This document shows, in pieces, positions 18,197-27,478 of a stretch of 64,000 bases of DNA (position 1 is the stretch's first letter; every line of letters begins with the position of its first letter). The notes under the pieces were generated by a model that searched no databases, was not told where the DNA came from, and was given only the letters and a program-made list of their open reading frames with translations. The stretch comes from a bacterium. GTDB lineage: Bacteria > Cyanobacteriota > Vampirovibrionia > Gastranaerophilales > Gastranaerophilaceae. Location: NCBI GenBank assembly GCA_017542305.1, contig JAFXXK010000025.1, forward strand, positions 32,415 to 96,414, in the 5' to 3' direction. Made by a program: the position numbers and the translations under genes.

Positions 18197-18405
18197 ATTT
18201 ATAATTTTATAGAAGAATAGATGGAGTCTCACCCCTACGGGGTTCTTACCTCTCAAAAACGATACTCAGGGTTGTTTTGATGTCTTGGATTTTCTTTGTG
18301 CTCAAATAGTTTCGCCATTATGCCTTACGGCATAGTTGGCTCAATATCTTCGCTTACCGGATTTCGTCCGTCCGAAAATCCGCTCGGCAGAGTCCTTATC
18401 TCCCG
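18197..18405. other. Non-coding hairpin-rich stretch
   Basis: No gene is seen here. The stretch holds several small palindromes (ACCCC/GGGGT at 18229-18242, ATGCC/GGCAT near 18319-18334, and an imperfect CGGATTT/AAATCCG). A segment (TTCTTACCTCTC...AACGATACTCA, about 18243-18270) recurs in altered form near 19378-19407, so it appears to be decayed repeat material. Confidence 0.5.
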
Positions 18406-18468
18406 TAACAACTGCGGCTGTATGCCGCTAAAAAATTCGGATGGGTTGAATATTTTTATTCAACCCAT
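18406..18468 (-). terminator. Terminator module of the 18522 gene (repeat copy 2)
   Basis: A 13-bp stem, 18440-18452 with 18457-18469, is followed on the minus strand by CGAATTTTTT. The whole 63 bp differs from 15482-15543 at only a few positions, so the same mobile or duplicated terminator module ends both genes. Confidence 0.78.
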
Positions 18469-18521
18469 CCTATTTTGCTTTCAAGTGCATCCTGAATTTC
18501 TTATTACCATAAGATTAAAAT

Positions 18522-19208
18522 TTATTTTGATTGGATATCACTTACCTGAAGATACACAGGAGTATCTAACTTAAATATAATTTTATTCCCTGCTTTTAAT
18601 TTATAGTTTAACCCTTTTGCCATTGAACTAATTAAAAGTCCAAAACCGTTACAGGTTCTTGGAACTACAACCAATCCAACGATACTGATTGATTCTACGG
18701 CAACTACAGCAACACTTATTACGGAAAATGTAATTATTCCTATACTTGCAGGAATTGCTCTCAATGTATTTAAAACTTGAGGGGATTTCAAATCACTTCC
18801 TTTTTTAGGTTCCATTCTTACTGTATAAACTTTTTCATTTGGGAATATTATTTTATCTACTATAATATAAGCTCTTGCTCTTTTGAACAGGGGTTCGCTT
18901 TTTTTGATTTTTTTGAATTTACCCGAAAATCTTGTGTGTTCCGGTAAATACATTCCGTTAGAAGCTTGAACTTTCGAAACCAATCTAAAATATATTTCAT
19001 CATTAATATCTGTTTCGTTTATGTCTAAATCTGATTCTAACTCAAGTACATACTTGCTTTTCGGACTTAAATAAATGGTTTCTTCTTCAATTGCAGTTGA
19101 AAGAACAGGTGAATCTTGTTCTTTATATTCATTTTCCTCTGCAAATACAGGCTCCAACATAAAGAAATTCATTAATATAATTAATATGAGTGATATAATT
19201 TTTTTCAT
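18522..19208 (-). CDS. Exported protein with C-terminal membrane segment
   Basis: The 228-residue protein has a signal peptide (about residues 1-23, ending VFAEE), a beta-rich domain and a hydrophobic stretch near residues 150-180. Phrases such as YLPEHTRFSGKFKKIKKSEPLFKRARAYI and FPNEKVYTVRM recall the G-x-x-L-x-x-x-T-x-x-x-G layout of VirB10/TrbI-like periplasmic domains, but the match is weak. GAGGAA lies upstream of the start. The function is unknown. Confidence 0.55.
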   Translation of the reverse strand: MKKIISLILIILMNFFMLEPVFAEENEYKEQDSPVLSTAIEEETIYLSPKSKYVLELESDLDINETDINDEIYFRLVSKVQASNGMYLPEHTRFSGKFKKIKKSEPLFKRARAYIIVDKIIFPNEKVYTVRMEPKKGSDLKSPQVLNTLRAIPASIGIITFSVISVAVVAVESISIVGLVVVPRTCNGFGLLISSMAKGLNYKLKAGNKIIFKLDTPVYLQVSDIQSK

Positions 19209-19357
19209 TTTCTTCCTCTAAATATAGTTACAACCTTTTATAGTATATTATAAAAATCGAAAAAGTAAAAGGGTTTTAGAAAGTTTCTAACAGTCAAAAC
19301 ATTAAAAGAAAATATTGCCTGACAAACGCATTATTTATAAAATTAAAAAAGTAATTA

Positions 19358-19475
19358 GGGGTGTCTCACCCCCTGAGAGTTCTTATCTCTCGAAAAACGA
19401 TACTCAACTGTTTTTTAGTATCCGGATTAGGGTTATGAAGTTTAAAATTTTATTAAACCGTATGTTTATTTCTTG
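19358..19475 (-). pseudogene. Decayed remnant related to the DUF6973-like gene tail and island repeat
   Basis: On the minus strand, 19419-19470 aligns by eye with the codons for LNRILNFHNPNP of the gene at 15554, with a 1-nt deletion that breaks the frame. The adjoining 19358-19410 matches the repeat material at 18224-18270. It is probably a scar of a second copy of the island. Confidence 0.4.
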
Positions 19476-19497
19476 TTTTTTATGCTAAGATTTCAGC

Positions 19498-20973
19498 ATG
19501 AATAAGAAGAATTTTTATATATTTTTGATTATAAATGCAATTTTATGGATATGTGTAGAATCGATGCGGCTTGTTACAAGTGCAGACTCTATGGAAGCAG
19601 TTGTATGGGGGGATTTGTTAAGTTTTGGGACACATAAGCACCCGCCGTTATCAGGATGGTTAGCCGGAAGTTTCCACCATCTGTTTTGCGACAGTAACAT
19701 TGGCATATATGTACTTGGCAATTTGTGTGTAATTATTGGGCTGATTTTTATATATAAATTAGCAAAATTTTTCTTGGAAGAAAAAAAAGCAATGTGCTCT
19801 TCACTAATTTTAACTCCATGTTTTTATTACACATTCCAATTATTTTATGATAACTTCAACTGTAATATTCTGTTAATGGCTCTATGGCCAATGCTTATAT
19901 ATTATTTTTACAAGTCCGTGAATGCAAATAAAATCAGAGATTGGTTAATTTTGGGTGTGCTTGCAGGCTTGAGTTTTATTGCAAAATATCAGGTTGTTAT
20001 TCTGTTTATGGCAATGTTTTTGTATATGATAATTTGCGAATTAAGATTATTCAAACAAAAACGGGTATATGGAGCAGTCTTAATAGCGTTATTGATAACA
20101 GCCCCCCATTTAATATGGCTGTATAATACTGATTTCTTCTCGTTATTATATTTTGTCAACAGAACCGCTTCTACAGTTACTGATACAGAAAAGTTTGCTA
20201 TCGTAAAACGCTTGACATTTTCTATAAAATTTTACCTGGATCAGCTGTTAGCACTAGCCCCGACATTTGTGTTATATGCAATATTAGCATTTAAAGAAAA
20301 AAATATTCGGTTTAATAACTCGTTTAAAGAATCTTTCAAAGATAAAATGTTCCTTTTAACTGTTGGTTTATTACCGCTTTTGGCAATAGGTGCAACAGGG
20401 ATATTTACCGCAAGCAGAGTGGTTGGGGCATGGGGTGTTTCGATGGTTTGTGCTGTCGGCATTCTTTTGTTCTACTTCTTACCTGTAAAATTTCAGGAAG
20501 GAACGTACAAATTTTTCCTTAAATGGATATACGGAATGATGATTTGCTGGCAAATTGCAATGATGACATTCTTTCTTTTACAAACAAAAAGAGATTTCAG
20601 CTACCCATACGATAAGGTTATGAATGATTTCAATCAGGTGTGGGCTCAGGAAACTAACGGGCTACCGCTTAAATATGTAGCAGGTGATTATGCAATATCT
20701 TCGCAGATATACAATGTTCAAAAACCAAAGGCTATTTTAGATACTTATAACCACAAAAATCCTTGGATAGATTATGAAGATGTCACTAAATCCGGAGCTT
20801 TACTTTTATACTCGGATGAAAAATCAGCCAAAAAAGCATTAAAAGATTTTACTGAAGATTATAATATCGAAAGTGATTCACAAGTAGTTGAATATGAATA
20901 TGAAATATCAAATAAATTAAATAAATCGAGAAAATATTATATTTACTATGCTATCGTAAAACCACAAGCATAA
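19498..20973 (+). CDS. GT39-family lipid-linked sugar transferase, ArnT-like
   Basis: The 491-residue multi-pass membrane protein has the dolichyl-phosphate-mannose/undecaprenyl-sugar transferase layout (PMT_2): an early acidic loop with SADSMEAVVWGDL, an HPPLSGW motif and about ten helices. Such enzymes move a sugar from a polyprenyl phosphate to an acceptor on the outer face of the membrane. No SD is present; TGC-TAAGAT ends 6 nt before the ATG, predicting a leaderless mRNA. It begins a four-gene glycan cassette with a YdjC deacetylase, a GtrB-like GT2 and GtrA. Confidence 0.85.
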   Translation: MNKKNFYIFLIINAILWICVESMRLVTSADSMEAVVWGDLLSFGTHKHPPLSGWLAGSFHHLFCDSNIGIYVLGNLCVIIGLIFIYKLAKFFLEEKKAMCSSLILTPCFYYTFQLFYDNFNCNILLMALWPMLIYYFYKSVNANKIRDWLILGVLAGLSFIAKYQVVILFMAMFLYMIICELRLFKQKRVYGAVLIALLITAPHLIWLYNTDFFSLLYFVNRTASTVTDTEKFAIVKRLTFSIKFYLDQLLALAPTFVLYAILAFKEKNIRFNNSFKESFKDKMFLLTVGLLPLLAIGATGIFTASRVVGAWGVSMVCAVGILLFYFLPVKFQEGTYKFFLKWIYGMMICWQIAMMTFFLLQTKRDFSYPYDKVMNDFNQVWAQETNGLPLKYVAGDYAISSQIYNVQKPKAILDTYNHKNPWIDYEDVTKSGALLLYSDEKSAKKALKDFTEDYNIESDSQVVEYEYEISNKLNKSRKYYIYYAIVKPQA

Positions 20974-20977
20974 AAAT

Positions 20978-21814
20978 TTAGTTATAATCAATATTTACAA
21001 TTTCAATGCCCATTTGTGATATTTTATCTTTCAATTCATTGTCCTGAGTTATAAGAAATTCCTGATAGTGGTTATCATTTATCAATTCTGTATAATCACA
21101 AGGATGGATTAATGCCTCAGCGAGGAAATCGTTTCGGAGAGCTTTCAGTCCGTATCGGATTGTTTTAGAATCCATCATTCCTGTATATCCTACTCCTATC
21201 AGAAAATCATTCGTTTTCAGTCCTTTATCTTTCAAGTATATTTTGTTGATAATGGTAAAAGTGTTAAGAAGTATAATTTTTATAATATTAACAGGATACT
21301 TAAAATTAAGATGTTTTTTTAAATCAGGTACGAGATATGGTTTTTCGTATTGTGTTCTGATATATGGAATATTATATTCTTTAGCAAGTTTTACAACGAG
21401 TTTAAAAATATTTGGTATGGCATGCGTATGTACATGCGAATCAATATGTGAAATATTTGTTTGTGCTTGTATTTTTTCAATCTGAGCTCTAAATTCTGTT
21501 TCAACTTCGTTCATAAAGTTTTTATCTAAGGATTTTAGCATAATTGCCGAATATCCGTTATTAAAATTTCCGTTCTCATCCGAAAGCAGCTTTGTATCTG
21601 ACAGTGATTTCCCCTCGATTATATTCAGATGAACTCCTGTCGATAAATTTTTACACTTGGGGATAATATCATTAACAGCTTCCTCAAATGCCGGTCCGTT
21701 TGCGCAAAGGCTTGCAGATTTTAAAATCCCAAAATTATATGCTTCTAAAACGGCTTTATTATAGGCTTCGGACATTCCAAAATCATCAGCATTAAGTATA
21801 AATTTTTTACTCAT
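20978..21814 (-). CDS. YdjC/ChbG/HpnK-family carbohydrate deacetylase
   Basis: The metal and catalytic motifs are NADDFG (Asp10, Asp11), GVHLNI (His62) and HIDSHVHTH (His127, His131). Family members remove acetyl groups from glycans (ChbG) or hopanoid sugars (HpnK). Its position between the GT39 and GT2 genes suggests it deacetylates a lipid-linked sugar, as ArnD does in the Arn pathway. AAGGGG lies just upstream. It ends 4 nt from the convergent GT39 gene. Confidence 0.88.
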   Translation of the reverse strand: MSKKFILNADDFGMSEAYNKAVLEAYNFGILKSASLCANGPAFEEAVNDIIPKCKNLSTGVHLNIIEGKSLSDTKLLSDENGNFNNGYSAIMLKSLDKNFMNEVETEFRAQIEKIQAQTNISHIDSHVHTHAIPNIFKLVVKLAKEYNIPYIRTQYEKPYLVPDLKKHLNFKYPVNIIKIILLNTFTIINKIYLKDKGLKTNDFLIGVGYTGMMDSKTIRYGLKALRNDFLAEALIHPCDYTELINDNHYQEFLITQDNELKDKISQMGIEIVNIDYN

Positions 21815-21879
21815 TTACCCCCCTTTTATAATAACTGTTTTTATTATATTATAAATATATAAGATAGGAAATATAAAAA

Positions 21880-22839
21880 ATGAGAACTGAAAAACCTCAA
21901 CTTGCAATAGTTATTCCGTGTTTTAATGAAGAACTTTGTGTAAAAAGTACTATAGAAAGACTGGTAGAAGTTATCAATGATTTAGTTTTAAAAAATAAAA
22001 TCACCAATAACAGCTACATATATTTGGTGGATGACGGTTCAAAGGATAATACCTGGAATATTATAGAAGAATTGCACAGTAAAAATAATCATGTTAAAGG
22101 GGTAAAATTTATAAAGAATTTTGGCAACCAAAAAGCACTTATGGCGGGGCTGGAAGGAGTCAGGGCTCTTGGATGTGATTGCGTAGTTACTATTGATGCG
22201 GATTTACAACAGGATGAGAATGCAATAGAAAATTTTGTTGATGCGTATATGGAAGGTAATGAAATTGTTTTAGGTATAAGAAACGACAGAAAAACAGATT
22301 CTATATTCAAGAAAATGACAGCTCTTATGTTCTACAGAACGATGAATTTATTGGGAGCCAGCCTTCCTGTTAACCATTCGGACTACAGACTTGTAAGCAA
22401 AAAAGCTTTAGAAATAATGGAAATGTTTCCTGAAAAAGGATTTTTCTTGAGAGGATTTTTTAACGAGTTAGGATTAAAAACCGCAAAGGTAAATTTTAAC
22501 GTAAAACCAAGAATGGCAGGTGAATCAAAGTTTAATTTTGCTTCACTAATGGGGTTAGCCTTAAACGGTATTACTTCGTACAGTATGGTTCCGTTACGAG
22601 TAGTTACGGTTATAGGTTTGTTCATGGCATTATTTGCTTTTCTAATGGGTATAGAAATCGTTTTTGAAAAAATATTTTTGCATAATTCTCCGGCAGGTTG
22701 GGCTACTGAAGTCATTCTGTTATGTGCATTTGGCGGTATCCAGTTATTTTGTCTTGGTATAATCGGGGAATATGTCGGACAATTATACAGAGAAGTTAAA
22801 AACAGACCAAGATATATAAAAGACATTGAGCTCAAATAA
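21880..22839 (+). CDS. Polyprenyl-phosphate glycosyltransferase, GtrB/ArnC-like (GT2)
   Basis: The N-terminal GT-A domain begins VIPCFNEE and has VDDGSKDNT (residues 50-58), DADLQQD (Asp106-Asp108) and the downstream acceptor motifs. The C-terminus has two transmembrane helices (about 235-258 and 270-292). This is the architecture of enzymes that load a sugar onto undecaprenyl phosphate at the inner face. AGGAAA precedes the start. With GtrA next door and GT39 upstream it completes a three-component sugar transfer route. Confidence 0.9.
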   Translation: MRTEKPQLAIVIPCFNEELCVKSTIERLVEVINDLVLKNKITNNSYIYLVDDGSKDNTWNIIEELHSKNNHVKGVKFIKNFGNQKALMAGLEGVRALGCDCVVTIDADLQQDENAIENFVDAYMEGNEIVLGIRNDRKTDSIFKKMTALMFYRTMNLLGASLPVNHSDYRLVSKKALEIMEMFPEKGFFLRGFFNELGLKTAKVNFNVKPRMAGESKFNFASLMGLALNGITSYSMVPLRVVTVIGLFMALFAFLMGIEIVFEKIFLHNSPAGWATEVILLCAFGGIQLFCLGIIGEYVGQLYREVKNRPRYIKDIELK

Positions 22840-22840
22840 A

Positions 22841-23230
22841 CTATTTTTTAAATGCAAAAAGCTTAAACATAATATATGTTACGACGGATACAGTTGCAAG
22901 TGCTGCAAATTGTGAAATATATACATTTTCAGTTAAATATCTGACAAAAATTTCAATAATAACAACATTTAGTAAATAACTTATTAACCAGGTGGAACAA
23001 CATTTTAAGTATTCTTTTACATAGTTACCTCTTGTACAAAAGACAAAGAACTTTTGGTTCAGATAAGATATAAAAGATGACAGAAACCACTGCAGGGCAA
23101 CGCAAATCTGGTATTGCTCCTGTCCGATAATGTATGTTGCAACAGCAAATATAACATACGATATAGCTGCATTAATACAGCCTATAATAATAAATCGTAT
23201 AAATCTCGGCAATTTTAACCACAAATTCAT
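22841..23230 (-). CDS. GtrA-family flippase-like protein
   Basis: The 129-residue protein has four transmembrane helices and the GtrA opening (FIRFIIIGCINAAISYVIF), plus SSFISYLNQKFFVF typical of the family. GtrA proteins are thought to flip polyprenyl-phosphate sugars across the membrane. There is no SD; extended -10 TGA-TAAAAT ends 6 nt before the ATG. Its 3' end is 1 nt from the GT2 stop. Confidence 0.9.
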   Translation of the reverse strand: MNLWLKLPRFIRFIIIGCINAAISYVIFAVATYIIGQEQYQICVALQWFLSSFISYLNQKFFVFCTRGNYVKEYLKCCSTWLISYLLNVVIIEIFVRYLTENVYISQFAALATVSVVTYIMFKLFAFKK

Positions 23231-23276
23231 ATAAAAATTTTATCACAACCAAATAGAAATTTCTTTAAATAATTAT

Positions 23277-25604
23277 TTAGATTTTAAAAATCAAAGTTAA
23301 TATGTTTTTGTTGTTTTCTCTTCTATACGAAATCTCATTGGCCATTTCTTTTACCATAAAAATTCCCAAACCGCCAAGTGGTCTTTCTTCAGGAGGTAAA
23401 TTTATATCCGGATCGGGTTTCTCAAGAGGATTATATTCAACTCCTTCGTCTTTAAACTCAAAAACGATATTATTATCAATTTTTCTCAATTCGGCTTCAA
23501 TTTTACCTGTTTTTTCAGGATATGCGTAAAATGTTATATTTGCATATATTTCTTCTGCGCACATATCAAGTTTATTTGTTAATTCGTCATTTATATTCCA
23601 TTCTTTGCAAACATCATGAAGCCAGGTATAGAATGTATTGTAATTATTCATAATTGCGGCTTGTTTAAATGTTTTTACGTTATTTTGGTTTCCGTTAAAT
23701 TTGAAAATCAGCATTGTAATATCATCACTTTGCGGAGCGGAGTCAGTATATTTCATAATTGAATTTCTTATTTCTTTTGCAATAATTTTCGGATTATTAT
23801 CTTCAATACTGTTCAGGCAATCAAATAGTCTTGTTTCGCCGAACACTTCATTATTTACTGTTGTAGCTTCCGTTATTCCGTCGGTATAAGTATAGATTAT
23901 ATCTCCGGGATTCATAACTGTTTCATACACCTGATATTCCGCATCTTCAAATACTCCAAGCGGGATATTCGGTTCAAGCTGAAGATATTCATAATTCCCA
24001 TCTGCTCTTTTCATAAGCGGAAGGTTATGACCGCAGTTTATAAGACTTGTTTTTCCGGTATTAATGTCTATAATACCTGTTAACATTGTAACGAATAACC
24101 CTTGTTTATTTGTTTCGCAAATTTTCCTGTTAACATTTTCAATAAGTTTTTTAGGTTCATATTCAATTTGTGCAAGGTTATTTATAAGGGTTTTTACAGT
24201 CATCATAAATAATGCCGCAGGAATGCCTTTGCCGGAAACGTCAGCAATTAAAAACATAAATTGAGTTTCGTTAATGAAAAAGAAATCGTAAAAATCTCCG
24301 CCTACTTCTTTTGCCGCTTCCATTGATGCAAATATATCAAATTCTGTTTTGTCGGGGAACGGCGGGAAAATGCTCGGTAAACTTGAAGCCTGTATTGATT
24401 TAGCAATTGACAGTTCAGAATTTATTTTTGCTCTTTCCCGGGTAATGGATTTAATGTCTTTTGTCATTTTATCGAATGTAGAAGCCAGCTGAGCAAACTC
24501 TTCCGGATTTTCAATTTTTATTTCTATGTCCTCGCCTTTACTGATTTTATGTGCTATATTGATTAACTTATCAATAGGGTTAATTATGTAGCGGTTCATG
24601 CTTAAATATAGCAGAGCAGGAATAATAAAGCCGATAAGAAGTAAAGCTAATATTATATATAAGTAGAATTTATCTACTTCCTTAAACATTTCGGATTTTG
24701 GTATACAGATGACTAACACCATTCCATTAGGCATTTTTCTGTAAAAAGGGACATATTTTTTCCCGTGGTATGTTATGTAAGTTATTGCATATAAATTGTT
24801 CGAATACCAAGGTACTTCTTTTAATGAATGCCCGACTAAATCGTCATTATTAAGATAAGGGTCATTTGTTGCTATTATGTTGTCATAATTAAGGTTTCCT
24901 AATAAAGCAAAGCTGTTTTTAATTTTCTGTTTGTTTTTGTCATACATTGAAAAAGTTTTTTCAAGAGGTTTCATTTCAGAGACTTTTTTAATTACATCGC
25001 TAAGTTCCCAATCTACCGTTGCTATACCTACTAATTCTCCGTCAACGTAGATTCCCGTACCGGCAGTAACCATCATTGTATAACTTCCCAAATTTTCATA
25101 ATAAGGTTTTGACCATACAATATTACGTTCGGGTGTAACCTGAGAAATTATCTGTTTGTACCAATCCTGATTCGGGTAATCATATTCTTTACTTGCAAAG
25201 TTTTTGTCGAGAATAATTTTATTATTTTTATTCCTGAATGCGTAAAAACAAACATATTTTTTATTCTTATCCAAGATATAAGGTTTAAACCATATTCCGC
25301 CGCCCAAACTGTTGGGGTAATTTTCAAAAATTCTTGTAACAACTTTATCAGTAAGCTCAGTACTTCTGTCTGTTTTGTAAAACAAACTTCCGATTAATGA
25401 TAAACTTTTAAGATTATCTTCTGCTTTTATAATGCTGTCATTAATATCTTCTACATATTCATTTATAGAAAATCCGTAATTTTGCACCATAAGCTGCTTG
25501 GTTTTCATGCGGGAAATTATGGTATGAAACATAAATGCAGACATAAGAAATGCAAGCATTATAATTGCAGTAATAAGAATTTTTGATTTTACGGTTTTAA
25601 ACAT
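23277..25604 (-). CDS. Cache-HAMP-SpoIIE phosphatase fused to an RsbW-like kinase domain
   Basis: The domains in order are: helix (9-29), extracytoplasmic Cache-type sensor (about 40-305), helix (313-336), HAMP (337-390), PP2C/SpoIIE phosphatase with GGDFYD (Asp438) and ADVSGKG (Asp455), and a C-terminal HATPase_c_2 domain (about 640-775) with the N-box EEIYANI and GGLGIFMV. The phosphatase would dephosphorylate the STAS protein encoded just upstream and the kinase domain would phosphorylate it. The fusion of both opposing activities in one sensor chain is notable. The stop/start overlap with the STAS gene (TAATG) shows coupling. Confidence 0.92.
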   Translation of the reverse strand: MFKTVKSKILITAIIMLAFLMSAFMFHTIISRMKTKQLMVQNYGFSINEYVEDINDSIIKAEDNLKSLSLIGSLFYKTDRSTELTDKVVTRIFENYPNSLGGGIWFKPYILDKNKKYVCFYAFRNKNNKIILDKNFASKEYDYPNQDWYKQIISQVTPERNIVWSKPYYENLGSYTMMVTAGTGIYVDGELVGIATVDWELSDVIKKVSEMKPLEKTFSMYDKNKQKIKNSFALLGNLNYDNIIATNDPYLNNDDLVGHSLKEVPWYSNNLYAITYITYHGKKYVPFYRKMPNGMVLVICIPKSEMFKEVDKFYLYIILALLLIGFIIPALLYLSMNRYIINPIDKLINIAHKISKGEDIEIKIENPEEFAQLASTFDKMTKDIKSITRERAKINSELSIAKSIQASSLPSIFPPFPDKTEFDIFASMEAAKEVGGDFYDFFFINETQFMFLIADVSGKGIPAALFMMTVKTLINNLAQIEYEPKKLIENVNRKICETNKQGLFVTMLTGIIDINTGKTSLINCGHNLPLMKRADGNYEYLQLEPNIPLGVFEDAEYQVYETVMNPGDIIYTYTDGITEATTVNNEVFGETRLFDCLNSIEDNNPKIIAKEIRNSIMKYTDSAPQSDDITMLIFKFNGNQNNVKTFKQAAIMNNYNTFYTWLHDVCKEWNINDELTNKLDMCAEEIYANITFYAYPEKTGKIEAELRKIDNNIVFEFKDEGVEYNPLEKPDPDINLPPEERPLGGLGIFMVKEMANEISYRRENNKNILTLIFKI

Positions 25605-25918
25605 TATTCAAATAATAAAAATTTATCAAAGCCTACCATTTTAAAAGAATTCATTAATTGTTCGGAAACGTTTTTAAGTTTTAAAGAACCTTCCTGAGCT
25701 TTAAGCTGTTTGTATAATTCCAGAATTACTTTTAATCCGAAACTTGAAATGAATGTTATTTCAGTAAAATCAAGAGTAACATTAGTTATTACTTCTACAC
25801 TGTCTTCTATGAAATCTTTTATTTTGGCTCCGTACTCAACGGCATTATCAAGGTCTAATCTGCCTGCTGCCTTTACATATAAACCGTCTATACCTGTTCC
25901 TTTAAGCGTAATTTCCAT
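25604..25918 (-). CDS. STAS-domain anti-sigma antagonist, RsbV/SpoIIAA-like
   Basis: The 104-residue protein is a single STAS domain. The likely phospho-acceptor is Ser59 in TFISSFGLKVIL, in the place of the S-x-G-L loop of RsbV. It would relay the state of the downstream phosphatase/kinase by binding or releasing a partner. No sigma factor or separate anti-sigma factor is in the window. It is the first gene of the pair; SD AGAGG lies upstream. Confidence 0.9.
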   Translation of the reverse strand: MEITLKGTGIDGLYVKAAGRLDLDNAVEYGAKIKDFIEDSVEVITNVTLDFTEITFISSFGLKVILELYKQLKAQEGSLKLKNVSEQLMNSFKMVGFDKFLLFE

Positions 25919-26015
25919 GTAATAAACCTCTTTTATAATATTATAAATTCCATATAGATTATCTCATAAAATTATAACATGTATATCATGCATGTAATGT
26001 ATTATTTAGAGATTT

Positions 26016-26339
26016 TTATATTCCTTCAAAGGAATCAACATATTTGATGCTGAAATCTTCAAATGAATCTACAAATTTGATTTTGAAGTCTTCAAACGAA
26101 TCTACATACTTCCAGCGGCCGCATCTGTCAGGGAATGAAGTCACTTCTTTTACCTTTAAATCCTCAAAACTCGTTACCTTTTTAACTTTAAAATCTTCAA
26201 AACTTGTAACGACTTTTACTTTGCCATAGAGAGGTACTCCTTTATATTTGCAGTCTGAAGAAACTCTGCCTGATGCCTGGCATGTTTGCACAGATATCAT
26301 CAATACCGCCAAAGCTATAAGAAATTTTTTTATATCCAT
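26016..26339 (-). CDS. Exported SFEDF-repeat protein
   Basis: After a signal peptide (about residues 1-23 of the MDIKKF start, which has AAGGCGG upstream), the mature chain is made of about six repeats of 10-13 residues. Their pattern is V-(T/D)-S-F-E-D-(F/L)-K-(V/I)-K, interrupted once by PDRCGRW. The spacing suggests consecutive beta strands, possibly a small solenoid, with a disulfide-capable Cys pair. An extended -10 TGC-TATAAT (rev. 26362-26370) precedes it. I know similar SFxDFK repeats only as uncharacterised exported proteins. Confidence 0.65.
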   Translation of the reverse strand: MDIKKFLIALAVLMISVQTCQASGRVSSDCKYKGVPLYGKVKVVTSFEDFKVKKVTSFEDLKVKEVTSFPDRCGRWKYVDSFEDFKIKFVDSFEDFSIKYVDSFEGI

Positions 26340-26386
26340 AATGCCGCCTTTCATATTTTTCATTATAGCATACCTTTTTTTGAATT

Positions 26387-27379
26387 TTAAATCCAGAAAT
26401 GTGTATTATAAAATATTTTCTCCAACATATCAAAATCATATTGCTGAACAATTTTTATAATTTTCATATCTTCATTTTCAAAAGGATAGAAATTTTGTTT
26501 CAAAAATTCATCGTAATCAATGTCGATTTCAAGACTTTTTATTTTATCGACAAATTCTTTTCTCAAACTTCTGTCAATTGTGCGCAGATTAAACGAGAGA
26601 TTAGATGCAAAATGTGCCCAGTGGATGTATTTCAGTTTTTCATAGCACCCGCATTCTTTCAGGGTTTTTTCCGTATCCGCAAATGCTTTTATAACATCAA
26701 AAACGCGTTTAGTATTGGTCAAGGTTATAGCCCCTTGTCTGTCAATGATATAAAAATACAGAGCTTTCGGAAAATATGATACTCTTTGAGCCTTTGAATA
26801 TACCAAAGTCCAATAAGGAACATCTTCGCATGTAATTCCTTTTATAAATTTCAGGTCTTTGATTAAAGATGTCAGGTACAATTTATTCCATGCGGCAACC
26901 GGTACAAATCTATAGACAAAAGGTTCTGCCGTATGAATGTTGAAACAGTTTTCACCGTACTTATCAATTATATTCTGCCATTTTGTAGTTTGTTTAATTT
27001 CGAGATAACCTGTTATCTTGTGCATATCAAAAATTACGACATCGGAATTATGTTCTTCTGCATAGTTATACAGAAGTTCAAGCGCATTTTCCGCAATAAA
27101 ATCATCTGAGTCAACAAACAGGGTATATTTACCTGCTGCAAATTTCATCCCCTCGTTTCTTGCTTCCGACAACCCCTTATTTTCCTGAGTGATTATTTTA
27201 ATATTGTCATACTGACTTGCAAAACTCTCTAAAATACTGCCGGAATTATCAGTAGAGCCGTCATTTACGCAGATAATTTCATAATCTCCGGTGAAAGTCT
27301 GGTGAACGAGTGATTCCAGACACCGACTCAGATAATTATAAACATTATAAACGGGAACTATTATAGAAATTGCTGTCAT
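26387..27379 (-). CDS. Family 2 glycosyltransferase (GT-A)
   Basis: The N-terminal 110 residues contain SIIVPVYN, VNDGSTDNS and FVDSDDF, the nucleotide-sugar and metal motifs of GT2 enzymes that build surface polysaccharides. There are no transmembrane helices, so it is cytosolic or peripheral. The C-terminal 200 residues are family-variable. No SD is seen; TAAAAT ends 7 nt before the ATG. Donor and acceptor are unknown. Confidence 0.9.
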   Translation of the reverse strand: MTAISIIVPVYNVYNYLSRCLESLVHQTFTGDYEIICVNDGSTDNSGSILESFASQYDNIKIITQENKGLSEARNEGMKFAAGKYTLFVDSDDFIAENALELLYNYAEEHNSDVVIFDMHKITGYLEIKQTTKWQNIIDKYGENCFNIHTAEPFVYRFVPVAAWNKLYLTSLIKDLKFIKGITCEDVPYWTLVYSKAQRVSYFPKALYFYIIDRQGAITLTNTKRVFDVIKAFADTEKTLKECGCYEKLKYIHWAHFASNLSFNLRTIDRSLRKEFVDKIKSLEIDIDYDEFLKQNFYPFENEDMKIIKIVQQYDFDMLEKIFYNTHFWI

Positions 27380-27478
27380 AACAATTATTTTATTATTTAT
27401 ATATAAATATACAAGTCAATTATTTGCTTCTTTTAATATAATTTAATATTAACTGGTTTATTATTTACGGGAGAGTTT

